Below are positions 51,191-60,128 of a DNA stretch of 64,000 bases, piece after piece. The position numbers and the translations under genes are program-made. Where the stretch lies: assembly GCA_017457225.1 (NCBI GenBank), contig JAFTHW010000023.1, forward strand, positions 1 to 64,000, given 5' to 3'. The stretch's first letter is position 1. Each line of letters starts with the position of its first letter. This DNA is from Clostridia bacterium (lineage in GTDB: Bacteria; Bacillota; Clostridia; Christensenellales; Borkfalkiaceae). The notes beneath the pieces are model-generated. The model was not told the origin of the DNA and searched no databases. It was given only the letters and a program-made list of their open reading frames with translations.

Positions 51191-53784
51191 TACGCTTTGA
51201 TCTCCTCCGTCACGTAACATTCGATAATATCGCCTACGCGGATCTCGTTAAAGCCCTCGATCGCACAACCGCATTCGTAGCCGTAATTCACTTCTTTCAC
51301 GTCGTCCTTGAATCTCTTCAACTGTTTCACTCCACCCTCGCAGATCATAATATCCTCGCGATAGATACGGAGTTTACCGCCGCGAACAATTTTACCGTCG
51401 GTAACGTAACAACCTGCAATCGTGCCCACGCCCGTAATATTGAACGTCTGACGTACTTCACATTTACCCGTGAGCGTTTCCTTAAGCTTAGGCGCAAGCA
51501 TACCTTTGAGCGCCGCTTCCATATCATCCAAAAGTTCGTAAATGATACGGTAGCTTCTCACGTCTACTTTGGACGTTTCGGCTATCTTTTTCGCCTTGGT
51601 GTCGGGACGTACGTTGAAACCGATAATAATCGCATTCGCGCTGTCTGCGAGCATCACGTCGCCCTCGTTGATCGCGCCTGCCGCCGAATGAATGACTTTT
51701 ACCCTCACTTCTTCATTCGTCAGTTTTTCCAAAGACTGTTTTACCGCTTCCACACTACCCTGTACGTCGCCTTTTACGATGAGGTTCAGATTCTTCATCT
51801 TGCCCTCTTCTACCTGCGCGAATACGTCGTCGAGCGTTACGCGGGTTTGCGATTTGATCATACTCTCACGTTCTTTGTTCTTTCGCTCTTCCTGAACCTG
51901 CTTCATAAGCGCCTGATCAACCGCCATAATGCTGTCGCCGGCGTTGGGAACTTCTTCCAAGCCTAGAATGGATACCGCCATCGAAGGACCGGCGGCTTTA
52001 ACCGCTCTACCCTTGTCGTCGAACATTGCGCGAACACGACCCATCGTCGTACCAGACAAAATGTTGTCCCCCGTACGGAGCGTACCCGTCTGCACGATAA
52101 TACTCGCAACGGGACCTTTGCCCTTATCCAATTTTGCCTCGATAATCGTACCTTTCGCCTGACGCTCGGGGTTGGCTTTCAACTCCTGCATTTCCGCAAC
52201 AAGGTTGACCGAATCCAACAACTCGTCAATACCCATACCCGTCTTTGCGGAAACGGGAACGATCATCGTGTCGCCGCCCCATTCTTCGGGAACGAGCTCG
52301 TGCTCGATCAATTCCTGTTTTACGCGGTCGGGATTGACTTCGTGTTTATCCATTTTATTCATCGCAACGATGATCGGCACGTTCGCCGCTTTCGCGTGAT
52401 TGATCGCCTCTACCGTCTGCGGCATAATACCGTCGTCCGCCGCAACGACCAGAATAACGACGTCCGTTACCTGCGCGCCGCGCGCACGCATCGCCGTGAA
52501 CGCTGCGTGTCCGGGCGTATCGATAAACGTGATTTGTTTGCCTTTCGCCGTAACCGTATACGCGCCGATGCTCTGCGTAATACCGCCTGCTTCTCCACTC
52601 GTAACCGAAGTGGAGCGAATCTTATCGAGCAAGGACGTCTTACCGTGGTCAACGTGACCCATAACCGTAACGACGGGAGCGCGCGCAACCAACTTGCTTT
52701 CATCCTCCGCAGCAGTCGTATCGAGCAATACCTCCTCCGCCGTTTTTTCGGGTTTATATTCGAGATCGATACCCATATCTGCCGCCATCAACGCCGCGTT
52801 GTCGTAATCGATGGAATCGTTGATTCCTTTCATAATGCCTTCTTTAAACAGACGTTTCGTGATTTCCACCGCAGATACGCCCAATTTCTCGGACAGAACT
52901 TTCAAAGGGATTTCCTGCGTAGTAACGACTGCGTGTTCGATCTTGATCGTCGGAATCTCCTGACGCTTCTGCTTTTTAGGCGAACGCATCTTTCTGTAAC
53001 CCGACTTATCTTCGTCAAAATCCTCCACCGTCATACCTTGTTGACGGATCAACGTACGCTTGGAAACGGGTTTCTTTTCCGTGTACGTTTTTTCAAACGT
53101 CTTTTTCTTCGCAGGAGCCGAGAATGATTTATTCTCTCTGGGCATTACGGGAGCCGCCGCAGGCGCTCCGCCAATAGGCCGCGCAGGTCTTGCGCCGCCA
53201 ACGGCAGGTCGCCCCTCGCCGCGGGGTCTTTCGCCGTGCGGACGGGGACGGTAAGCCGATTCACTCGACGTTTCCGTGCCGGGCTTCGCAATGTAAATGC
53301 CTTGTTCTTGACCGTTGCGGAAATATTTAGGAGCTCTGGGTCCGGCAGGCTTTGTTTCCGCCTTGGGAGGAGTAAACGTTCTTTGCTCGGGTTTCGATTC
53401 CTTGATTTCAGGAGCCGCTTCCGCAGGTTGTTCCGTTTCGGGAACCACCGCTGCTACTTCCGTTTCCTTTTCTTTTTTCGTCGTTCTCTTTTTCTTGGTC
53501 GCTTCTTCTTTTTGCGCTTCTACTTCCGCCGCCTGCGCCGTTTCTTCCTGCGCCTTTTGAGCGGCAAGCTCTGCAGCCGCTTTTGCCGCTTCCGCTTCTG
53601 CTTCTGCTCTCGCAGCCGCTTCCGCCGCTTCGCGCTCTTCTTTATCCGCCTCTAACGTAGAAAGCTTTTTCAAAATCTCCGAAAGATTCTTTTCCGTCGA
53701 TGCCAAGCGTTTTTGTAAACCGCCGAGAACGCTATCGTCCAGAAGCCTCGTAATTTTCTCCACGTTTTCGTATTTCTTTGCCAT
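51190..53784 (-). CDS. infB: translation initiation factor IF-2
   Basis: GTPase that brings initiator tRNA to the 30S subunit, 864 residues from ATG at 53784. GGGAGGA lies 13 bases upstream; the longer frame lies inside ylxQ. Residues about 60-290 form a low-complexity Ala/Glu/Lys and Pro/Arg linker. The IF2_N domain follows ([23 protein letters not shown], about 297-319). The GTPase domain has [15 protein letters not shown] (about 376-390), DTPGHAAF and NKMDKHEV. Domain II and IF2-C complete it. It is in the nusA operon. Confidence 0.97.
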   Translation of the reverse strand: MAKKYENVEKITRLLDDSVLGGLQKRLASTEKNLSEILKKLSTLEADKEEREAAEAAARAEAEAEAAKAAAELAAQKAQEETAQAAEVEAQKEEATKKKRTTKKEKETEVAAVVPETEQPAEAAPEIKESKPEQRTFTPPKAETKPAGPRAPKYFRNGQEQGIYIAKPGTETSSESAYRPRPHGERPRGEGRPAVGGARPARPIGGAPAAAPVMPRENKSFSAPAKKKTFEKTYTEKKPVSKRTLIRQQGMTVEDFDEDKSGYRKMRSPKKQKRQEIPTIKIEHAVVTTQEIPLKVLSEKLGVSAVEITKRLFKEGIMKGINDSIDYDNAALMAADMGIDLEYKPEKTAEEVLLDTTAAEDESKLVARAPVVTVMGHVDHGKTSLLDKIRSTSVTSGEAGGITQSIGAYTVTAKGKQITFIDTPGHAAFTAMRARGAQVTDVVILVVAADDGIMPQTVEAINHAKAANVPIIVAMNKMDKHEVNPDRVKQELIEHELVPEEWGGDTMIVPVSAKTGMGIDELLDSVNLVAEMQELKANPERQAKGTIIEAKLDKGKGPVASIIVQTGTLRTGDNILSGTTMGRVRAMFDDKGRAVKAAGPSMAVSILGLEEVPNAGDSIMAVDQALMKQVQEERKNKERESMIKSQTRVTLDDVFAQVEEGKMKNLNLIVKGDVQGSVEAVKQSLEKLTNEEVRVKVIHSAAGAINEGDVMLADSANAIIIGFNVRPDTKAKKIAETSKVDVRSYRIIYELLDDMEAALKGMLAPKLKETLTGKCEVRQTFNITGVGTIAGCYVTDGKIVRGGKLRIYREDIMICEGGVKQLKRFKDDVKEVNYGYECGCAIEGFNEIRVGDIIECYVTEEIKA

Positions 53785-53788
53785 AGGT

Positions 53789-54121
53789 TCAGTTGTTTCC
53801 TCCCGAATATAATTTGAATTGAGGCTCGCTTTCCAAGGCAACAAGTATCGCCTCAGCGAGGTTTTTATCTTTAATCGCCACCGCTTTCACCGCAGGTCGG
53901 CATACCATTTCTCCCAAAACGTTCTCTTTTGCTATCAAAACCGCACAGGAGAATTTGTCTTTCGCTTTCTCTACGTTCTTCAACGAATTCAGCGAAAGCT
54001 TTTCGTCTACAACGATCAAGAATACTCCCTTTCTCTCCGACTCAATATTATCCACCCCAAATATAATCTTTCGGGCGCGAATACTGAAACCGAGATACGT
54101 TTCGATCTTACTTTTCCCCAC
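53789..54121 (-). CDS. ylxQ: L7Ae-family RNA-binding protein YlxQ
   Basis: Small K-turn-type RNA-binding protein, 110 residues. It carries LGFSIRARKIIFGVDNIES, LIVVDEKLSLNSLKNVEKA and CAVLIAKENVLGE, all typical of the ribosomal L7Ae/L30e-like family. The start codon is GTG at 54121, six bases after AGGAGG. It overlaps the end of ylxR by 14 bases and stops 4 bases before infB. This position is constant in Bacillota. Confidence 0.9.
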   Translation of the reverse strand: MGKSKIETYLGFSIRARKIIFGVDNIESERKGVFLIVVDEKLSLNSLKNVEKAKDKFSCAVLIAKENVLGEMVCRPAVKAVAIKDKNLAEAILVALESEPQFKLYSGGNN

Positions 54122-54380
54122 AGAGTTCCTCCTTTACGCCCAAATATACTTCTTGAGCGACGTCCGTGGAAAACGCCTTGTGTAACAGTTTTTTATCGCT
54201 TAGTTTTTTCAGGCAGGTTTCCTCATTGCAAATATACGCGCCTCTACCTGCCGCTTTCCCGGAAAAGTCCGCAAAAATCTCTCCGCCCGCGTTTTTGACG
54301 ACGCGGATCATTTCTTTTTTCGGTTTCATTTCCCGACACGCAATACACATTCTCATCGGTACTGCATTTTTCTTCGCCAT
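54108..54380 (-). CDS. ylxR: YlxR family RNA-binding protein (RnpM)
   Basis: Small basic protein, 90 residues, DUF448 family. It starts MAKKNAVPMRMCIACREMKPK with Cys12 and Cys15, and has IRVVKNAGGEIFADFSGKAAGRGAYIC and KLLHKAF. B. subtilis YlxR (RnpM) binds the RNase P RNA and lowers its activity. It overlaps ylxQ and follows nusA by 22 bases. Confidence 0.92.
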   Translation of the reverse strand: MAKKNAVPMRMCIACREMKPKKEMIRVVKNAGGEIFADFSGKAAGRGAYICNEETCLKKLSDKKLLHKAFSTDVAQEVYLGVKEELCGEK

Positions 54381-54402
54381 TTCCGCTTCTCCTAAACGTC
54401 TG

Positions 54403-55521
54403 TTATTCTTCGGTTACTTCTTCGGATTCGTATTCTTCCGTTTCCATTTCCGCTCTTTCAATCTCCGCAAGCACTTCCGCCGCTTCGGGAGAAGAAGCGC
54501 TCTTCACGTCGATCTTCCAGCCCGTCAAACGAGCCGCCAAACGCGCGTTCTGACCGTCTCTACCAATCGCAAGGGACAACTTATCGTCGGGCACGATCGC
54601 CATCGCGCTGCGCTCGCCTTTTGCCGTAACCGATAAAACGGTCGCAGGGGACAACGCCTTGTAAATGAACGCCAAAGGATCTTCACTCCAAAGGATAATA
54701 TCAATTTTTTCGCCGCCGAGTTCTTCTACGACCGCATTCACTCTTGCGCCGCGGTTACCTACACAAGCGCCCACAGCGTCTACGCGCGCGTCGTTGGAGA
54801 AGATCGCCATCTTGGTACGGTGACCAGCTTCGCGAGCGATCTCTTTGATCTCTACGATACCCTGTGCGATTTCGGGGACTTGTTCCTCGAAGAGTTTCTT
54901 GACCAAACCCTGCGCTGTACGGGAAACGACAATTTGCGAATTTCTTCCGCTGTTTCTGACGCGCTTTACGAACACTTTCAGTCTGTCGCCAACCGCATAT
55001 CTTTCGTTGGGAGCTCTGTCCTGAGGAGGCATCACACCCTCGATCTTCTTATCGCCAAGCTCTACGTACACGTTGCGTTCGTCGATCTTACGGATCACAC
55101 CCTCCATCAACTCGCCCTCTTTATCCGAGAATGCGGAGAACGTGCTATCCCGTTCCGCTTCGTGCAATTTTTGCAAAATTACCTGCTTTGCCGTCTGCGC
55201 CGCAATACGTCCGAAATCCTTGGGAATAAAATTCTTGACAATCGTATCGCCTACTTTATAATCGGGATTCAGTTCCTGCGCGTCCTCCAAAGAAATTTCC
55301 TTGTCTTTATCCGTTACTTCTTCTACGACGTAACGGGTAGCGCTGAACTCGATCGTACCGTTTTCCGCGTCAAGCGCAACGGACACTTCCGCGCCGCCGT
55401 CAAACTGCTTTTTATACGCGGACGCAAGCGCGTTTTGAAGCGTTTCGATAAACGCCTCTTCGCTGATTCCCTTTTCTCTTACCAATTCGGTGAGCGCCGC
55501 AAAAAATTCCTTGTTTTCCAT
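54403..55521 (-). CDS. nusA: transcription termination/antitermination factor NusA
   Basis: Binds RNA polymerase and nascent RNA, promoting pausing and termination, 372 residues. The N-terminal domain (1-125) is followed by S1 (about 132-200, GVIRKIDERNVYVELG) and two KH domains with IFSNDARVDAVGACVGNRGARV and SLAIGRDGQNARLAARLTG. An acidic tail ends the protein; the Proteobacterial C-terminal AR domains are absent, as usual in Bacillota. It follows rimP after 83 bases. Confidence 0.96.
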   Translation of the reverse strand: MENKEFFAALTELVREKGISEEAFIETLQNALASAYKKQFDGGAEVSVALDAENGTIEFSATRYVVEEVTDKDKEISLEDAQELNPDYKVGDTIVKNFIPKDFGRIAAQTAKQVILQKLHEAERDSTFSAFSDKEGELMEGVIRKIDERNVYVELGDKKIEGVMPPQDRAPNERYAVGDRLKVFVKRVRNSGRNSQIVVSRTAQGLVKKLFEEQVPEIAQGIVEIKEIAREAGHRTKMAIFSNDARVDAVGACVGNRGARVNAVVEELGGEKIDIILWSEDPLAFIYKALSPATVLSVTAKGERSAMAIVPDDKLSLAIGRDGQNARLAARLTGWKIDVKSASSPEAAEVLAEIERAEMETEEYESEEVTEE

Positions 55522-55604
55522 TTTTTCTAAATCTCCTGTTTGATTTTTCTGTGTTTCCCTGTATTTTGAACTCCCCTATGGGAAAATCCGTTCCGTGTTA
55601 TCCT

Positions 55605-56075
55605 TTAAAAATCGAACTCGATCGCCCGACAAATCTTCGCGATCTTTGCCTTTTCCAATTTCATCGTTTCGCCGTTTTCTTCCAGCTCTACGCAATGCTC
55701 GTCATAGCCTACGAGCTTCGCCTCGAAAAACTTTCTGCCTTTGAGCGGCGCAAACAGCTTCACTTCTACTTTTTCGCCCATACACTTGTTATAATCCCGT
55801 TCAGTCTTCAACGGTCTGTCCAACCCGGGACTGGAAACGTTGAGCGTATACGACGCGCCGAACGTAGGATCTACTTCGTCGAGTACGGGATCGATCGCCC
55901 GATGGAATTTCTCGCAAGTGTTCAAATCCACGCCACCCTCCATATCCACGTCGATATAGACCGTGAGCGCAGGCTCTCTACCTTGTTTGAATTCGATCTC
56001 CACGATCTCGATCCCCATTTCTTCCGCAATGGGCAAAAGCGCTTTTTCGATTTCTTCAATGGGCTTGATTTTCAT
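55605..56075 (-). CDS. rimP: ribosome maturation factor RimP
   Basis: 30S assembly factor, 156 residues. The N-terminal domain has PIAEEMGIEIVEIEF and LTVYIDVDMEGGVDLNTCEKFHRAIDP, and the middle has ASYTLNVSSPGLDRPLKTERDY, the diagnostic block. GGGGAAGAAAG serves as the ribosome site before ATG at 56075. It is the first gene of the operon after the promoter and hairpin below. Confidence 0.95.
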   Translation of the reverse strand: MKIKPIEEIEKALLPIAEEMGIEIVEIEFKQGREPALTVYIDVDMEGGVDLNTCEKFHRAIDPVLDEVDPTFGASYTLNVSSPGLDRPLKTERDYNKCMGEKVEVKLFAPLKGRKFFEAKLVGYDEHCVELEENGETMKLEKAKIAKICRAIEFDF

Positions 56076-56097
56076 TCTTTCTTCCCCTTATACGATG

Positions 56098-56127
56098 ATT
56101 GAGAGTGGCGGAACTGCCACTCTCAAT
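56098..56127 (-). promoter_or_regulatory. 12-bp leader hairpin before rimP-nusA
   Basis: Perfect inverted repeat ATTGAGAGTGGC/GCCACTCTCAAT (56098-56109 with 56116-56127) with a six-base loop. It lies between the promoter and the rimP start codon. There is no T run, so it is not a simple terminator. It may stabilise the mRNA or serve a regulator such as NusA; this is inference. Confidence 0.65.
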
Positions 56128-56153
56128 AACCATAAGCATTATTAAGTATCTTT

Positions 56154-56182
56154 ATTATACCATTGTCCTTTGCAATTTGCAA
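56154..56182 (-). promoter_or_regulatory. promoter of the rimP-nusA-infB operon
   Basis: On the minus strand, TTGCAA (56177-56182) and TATAAT (56154-56159) are 17 bases apart, with an extended -10 TGG. The leader to the rimP ATG is about 70 bases. Confidence 0.8.
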
Positions 56183-56221
56183 GTGTTTTAAGCAACTTTT
56201 TCCAATTTTTCTTCTTGAAAA

Positions 56222-57475
56222 TTACTCTTCGCCTGCCGTTTCCCCGTCGTTTGCTGGATATTCGGCGGTCGTTTCGATATAAAGTCCCGTAACGTAAAAG
56301 CTGTATTCCGATTGTGTCCTAAGGTATACCGAAACCAATGATCCGCATTGAACATACTGCGGACTCTGTCCAAACCAACCCCACCAATCTAATAATACTC
56401 CAAGAGAAATTGTGACTTTTTGCCAAGTTTGAGCAACTTTATAGTCGACGCCTGAATGCCCAGGATATTTCAAAGAAGCTTGTTCCGTCGCCATCCATAT
56501 GTACAAGCATAGATTGGCACTCGGATCTTTTTGATACAAATTTTCATAATATTTTTTATCGTGCTTTGCATCAATCGCAATTCCGTTGACTTGATCACAA
56601 TCTACTTTTGCTGTAACTCTATATACGTCGTTTCTTCCCGCAAACTCGGACAAATACGCAATCTCACCGTACGCATCGCTTCGCGCTCCGTTCTTCACGT
56701 AATACGCGTCCGAAAGATCCTCGCCAACGACGTTCCATATCCATTCTGATTCTTCTTCGCCGCTCGTTTCCACCGAACTTTCCTCTTCGGAATCCACCGT
56801 TCCCTCCGAACTTTCCTCCAACGAAGATTCTACCGTCGAACTTTCTTCTTGGGACGATTCAAACACAACAGAACTTTCAACGTCAGAGGATTCTACTTCG
56901 CTGGAATTTTCCGTTTTGGAAGATTCTATTTCGCTGGAATTTTCAATCTCCGACGATTCTTCAGAGGATTCTATTTCGCTAGAACTTTCAACTTCCGACG
57001 AGTCTTCTGATGACTCGGTTTCGCTAGAGCTTTCCAACTCGGAGGAAGCTTCTGAGGATTCTACTGCGCTAGAACTTTCAACTTCCGACGAGGCTTCCGA
57101 AGATTCCGCTGCGCTAGAACTTTCGACTTCCGATGAGGCTTCAGAGGATTCGGTTTCGCTAGAGTTTTCCAACTCGGAGGAAGCTTCTGAGGATTCCGTA
57201 AAAGATTCCGACTCGGTAGAAGACTCTAATTCGGAACTTTCTTCCGACGTTTCTTGTACGAGCGAACTTTCCACGCCAACAGAAGATTGAGCGGCTTCAC
57301 TCTCCGCTTCGGACGAAACCGTTTCCGAACTCGCAGACCCATAACTTTCTTCCACGCTCGACGAGAAAGCGGAAGAACTTTCCAAACCGCCGCCTGTACA
57401 GCCGAGCGCTGCGCCGAAGCAAGCCCAAACGACCAAGCATAATGTCATTAGCAGCGTTCTTTTGATTGCTTTCAT
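56222..57475 (-). CDS. Ser/Glu-repeat lipoprotein with C-terminal beta domain
   Basis: Surface-anchored lipoprotein, 417 residues from ATG at 57475, nine bases after GGAG. The three-codon-earlier ATG touches the site and is unlikely. The signal peptide covers residues 1-25, ending AALGC with Cys26 as lipidated residue. Residues about 32-245 are almost only Ser and Glu with Ala, Val, Thr and Asp, in degenerate units such as ESSEASSELESSS. This looks like a long acidic stalk. The C-terminal 165 residues, with Trp- and Tyr-rich WIWNVVG and WGWFG, look like a beta-sandwich that could bind glycan; no family is recognised. It lies 24 bases from the PolC-like gene and ahead of the rimP promoter. Confidence 0.7.
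   Translation of the reverse strand: MKAIKRTLLMTLCLVVWACFGAALGCTGGGLESSSAFSSSVEESYGSASSETVSSEAESEAAQSSVGVESSLVQETSEESSELESSTESESFTESSEASSELENSSETESSEASSEVESSSAAESSEASSEVESSSAVESSEASSELESSSETESSEDSSEVESSSEIESSEESSEIENSSEIESSKTENSSEVESSDVESSVVFESSQEESSTVESSLEESSEGTVDSEEESSVETSGEEESEWIWNVVGEDLSDAYYVKNGARSDAYGEIAYLSEFAGRNDVYRVTAKVDCDQVNGIAIDAKHDKKYYENLYQKDPSANLCLYIWMATEQASLKYPGHSGVDYKVAQTWQKVTISLGVLLDWWGWFGQSPQYVQCGSLVSVYLRTQSEYSFYVTGLYIETTAEYPANDGETAGEE
56860..57245 (-). repeat. degenerate tandem repeat encoding the Ser/Glu stalk
   Basis: Near-identical DNA units recur; for example the TCGGAGGAAGCTTCTGAGGA block appears at about 57038 and again near 57173, and CTAGAACTTTCAACTTCCGA near 56978 and 57069. 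Such direct repeats can gain or lose units by slippage or recombination, changing stalk length. Confidence 0.75.
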
Positions 57476-57498
57476 CTTTTGCATCTCCTAAACTTCTA

Positions 57499-59076
57499 TT
57501 ACAGCGGTAATTTTCCTTTGGCTTTTACCAATTCGATAAAGACTTTCGCCGTTACGCAAGCATCGTCAAACGCGCGGTGATGGTTAAACGTGAATCCGTA
57601 ATAATCTGCCACACTGTTCAGCTTATAATTGGGTAAAAGTCCTCTTAAAACGTCCTGCGCCAACGTCAAAGTATCGTATTGCTTCTTTTCAAACGAATAT
57701 CCGCTTTGTTCGCCGTAATATTGCAGGAAACGGTAATCGAAATTAACGTTATGTCCCACAAGATACGCTCCGTCCGTGAATTTACAAAAATCGGCAAGAA
57801 CTTTGTCTATTTCAGGCGCTCCCACCAAGTCTTCGTCTTGAATGCCCGTCAATTCAATAATTTGTGGCGGCAACTTTTCGTTACAAGCAACGAATGTGGA
57901 AAATTTTTCCGTCAACTCCCCGCCGACGATTTTTACCGCGCCCAACTCGATAATCTTATCCATTCTGCCCATCGCGGGATTGTTATTGAGCCCCGTCGTT
58001 TCCATATCGAACACAACGAAAACGTTGTCTTTGATCGCCGACGGTTTCTCCAACGAATCAAACAACCCTGCCTGCGTATAATCCACGTAAGGCTCGGGAA
58101 ATACCGTATGGTAAAATTTAGGAACGGGCTTGCCCTTTTTCGCTACGGGAGTAAACCCTTCGGGCGGCTCACCGTAATTGATTTTAGCAGTTTTGAATCC
58201 ACTCCGTCCGTTATATTCCTCATTCTCGCCAAGGAGTACAATTTTATCCCCCGTTTTTAACTCTAAAATTTTATCGACCGTCGCTTTCTTGGGGAAATAC
58301 GTTGTTCTTAGAGTCCCCGTTCCGTCCGTCAAGGAAACGGAAAAACGGGATTTTTCCACGTCCTCGTTGGTTTTTTCGTTATGTTTTACGTATTTCTTTT
58401 CTTCAATATACGTAATCGTTCCGCATACGGCGAAAGTGCCCTCCGCCTTGTCGATATCCGCGATATACACCGCCGTAGTGGGAATAAAGTCCGCTCCGTC
58501 GATCTTTCTAAAATTACAAATGGGGAATTTGCGGAGCTCGAAATAAGTATCCTCTTCTTGCAATTCTATCTCTTCGTCCAGGAGTTCTTGCCCGAGCTCT
58601 TCTTTTTCTACGATACGCACGTTTCCATAGAACGTACCGCAATACCCCTCGGACAGGTACGCGCTGACTTCGTCCAAAATCTTTCCGGACGTGAATAACG
58701 TCTGCTCGCCCGAAGCGATATTTACATAAAAATGCGCGCCGCTGGAAAGAAGCTCCACCTCCACGTCGTCCTCTCCCAAAAACGCCGCAGCGGCAGGAAA
58801 TTTTTTAGAGATAAATTCAAAAATTTTCCGCTTGATCATTCCCTCATCGGGCGTACGCTTCACGATTCGGATTTTGGCTTCCAGCCCCTCGGGAACGTAT
58901 TTTTTCGCAACCGCGAGCGCGTTCTTTTCATCGAAAATCGTGTACGCTCGATCGGTGACGAGAAACAATTCCGCCAATTTCCTTCGTTTCGTCACGACGA
59001 TCCCTGCGACGATTGCGTTTTTCAATCCGTCGTTTTCACGGATCTCTTTTAAAAATTCGTCAACTCTGCCCGTCAT
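57499..59076 (-). CDS. PolC-like protein reduced to N-terminal/OB and 3'-5' exonuclease domains
   Basis: Protein of 525 residues at the place where clostridial genomes carry polC (ispG-polC-rimP-nusA). The N-terminal part (1-200) resembles the PolC N-terminal region. An OB-type domain covers about 215-320 (VCGTITYIEEKKYV, GDKIVLLGENEEYNG). The DEDDh exonuclease covers about 350-520: Exo I VFDMETTGL (Asp and Glu), Exo II GHNVNFDYRFL and Exo III HHRAFDDACV. The chain stops right after the exonuclease, without PHP, polymerase palm or helix-hairpin-helix parts. Full PolC has about 1,400 residues or more. It overlaps ispG by 17 bases. It may be a proofreading or repair nuclease derived from PolC. 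Confidence 0.7.
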   Translation of the reverse strand: MTGRVDEFLKEIRENDGLKNAIVAGIVVTKRRKLAELFLVTDRAYTIFDEKNALAVAKKYVPEGLEAKIRIVKRTPDEGMIKRKIFEFISKKFPAAAAFLGEDDVEVELLSSGAHFYVNIASGEQTLFTSGKILDEVSAYLSEGYCGTFYGNVRIVEKEELGQELLDEEIELQEEDTYFELRKFPICNFRKIDGADFIPTTAVYIADIDKAEGTFAVCGTITYIEEKKYVKHNEKTNEDVEKSRFSVSLTDGTGTLRTTYFPKKATVDKILELKTGDKIVLLGENEEYNGRSGFKTAKINYGEPPEGFTPVAKKGKPVPKFYHTVFPEPYVDYTQAGLFDSLEKPSAIKDNVFVVFDMETTGLNNNPAMGRMDKIIELGAVKIVGGELTEKFSTFVACNEKLPPQIIELTGIQDEDLVGAPEIDKVLADFCKFTDGAYLVGHNVNFDYRFLQYYGEQSGYSFEKKQYDTLTLAQDVLRGLLPNYKLNSVADYYGFTFNHHRAFDDACVTAKVFIELVKAKGKLPL

Positions 59077-60124
59077 TCAATAGCAACCTTATTTCCTTAA
59101 AAAATTCTTCTTCCGCGTCTTTTTCCAAGACTTTCTTATACGCCGCTCCTTTCTTAAAAATCAAGCAAGCCCCGTTTCCGCCTGCGATTCCCAAATCCGC
59201 GTCCTTCGCTTCCCCAGGTCCGTTTACCACGCAACCCATCACAGCAATCTTTGCTTTTTTAGAATAAAAACGCACGTACTCCGTCACTTTATTTGCCAAT
59301 TCCATACTCTCCCACGAGCAACGTCCGCAAGTGGGACAGGAAACGACTTCTACGTAGTTCTCGTCCAAACCGCAAGCCCGCAAAATCTGCTTCGCCGCCG
59401 CAATTTCCCGAACGGGATCGTCCGTCAAAGACACCCGAATCGTATCCCCGATTCCCTGCAACAACAACGCGCCGATTCCCACCGAACTCTTCACGATCCC
59501 CGCTTCCGTCGTGCCCGCTTCCGTCACACCGACGTGCAACGGATACGCGCATTTTTGAGCAAGCGTTTCGTACGCCTCCACTGTCAAAGGAACGGAAGAA
59601 GCTTTTACGGAAACCACGATATCGTTAACCCCGAACTTTTCCAAAATTCCGACGTTATATAACGCGCTCTCCACAAGAGCTTCGGCGCTTCTGCCGTATT
59701 TCTCCAAAAAACGCGGCTCGATACTCCCCGTATTCGCGCCGACCCGAACGGGAATTTGATGGCGTTTGATACATTCCGCTACGTAGCGAATCTCCGATTC
59801 ACCGCCGATATTCCCGGGATTGATACGGACTTTCGCCGCGCCGTTTTCAATCGCCGATACGGCGAGGTTGGGAGAAAAATGAATATCCGCAACAATCGGT
59901 ATGTCCGCTTTTTCTACCAGCGTTTTCAACGCGCTCGCATCCGCCTCGTCCGCAACCGCCACCCGAACCAACTCGCAACCCGCATCTTTTAAAGCAGTGA
60001 TTTGCGCAAGCGTACGCTCGGTATCCGAGGTTTTGGTCGTTGTCATCGATTGGATTTTTATACGCTCGCCGCCACCGATGGCGATTCCACCCACGTATAT
60101 TTTTTTCGTATCCTTTCTCTGCAT
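59060..60124 (-). CDS. ispG: 4-hydroxy-3-methylbut-2-en-1-yl diphosphate synthase
   Basis: Iron-sulfur enzyme (GcpE) of the MEP isoprenoid pathway, converting MEcPP to HMBPP, 354 residues. The TIM-barrel part starts VGGIAIGGGERIKIQSMTTT and has VADIHFSPNLAV and KVRINPGNIGGE. The cluster-binding domain has CPTCGRCSWESMELA (Cys pair) and GCVVNGPGEAKDADLGIAGG (third Cys). The end overlaps the start of the PolC-like gene by 17 bases. It follows nrdR by four bases. dxr and rseP, its usual neighbours, are not in this window. Confidence 0.96.
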   Translation of the reverse strand: MQRKDTKKIYVGGIAIGGGERIKIQSMTTTKTSDTERTLAQITALKDAGCELVRVAVADEADASALKTLVEKADIPIVADIHFSPNLAVSAIENGAAKVRINPGNIGGESEIRYVAECIKRHQIPVRVGANTGSIEPRFLEKYGRSAEALVESALYNVGILEKFGVNDIVVSVKASSVPLTVEAYETLAQKCAYPLHVGVTEAGTTEAGIVKSSVGIGALLLQGIGDTIRVSLTDDPVREIAAAKQILRACGLDENYVEVVSCPTCGRCSWESMELANKVTEYVRFYSKKAKIAVMGCVVNGPGEAKDADLGIAGGNGACLIFKKGAAYKKVLEKDAEEEFFKEIRLLLNDGQS

Positions 60125-60128
60125 ATCC

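Noticed and set aside
56860..57245. CRISPR-like regular repeat array
   Set aside because: The repeats lie in frame inside a coding region, vary in sequence and have no unique spacers; no cas genes are nearby.
56916..57290. Ser/Glu/Asp-rich frame opposite the Ser/Glu lipoprotein repeat
   Set aside because: The repeat TCC/GAA codon pattern yields a similar composition on the other strand by chance; no signal peptide or ribosome site.
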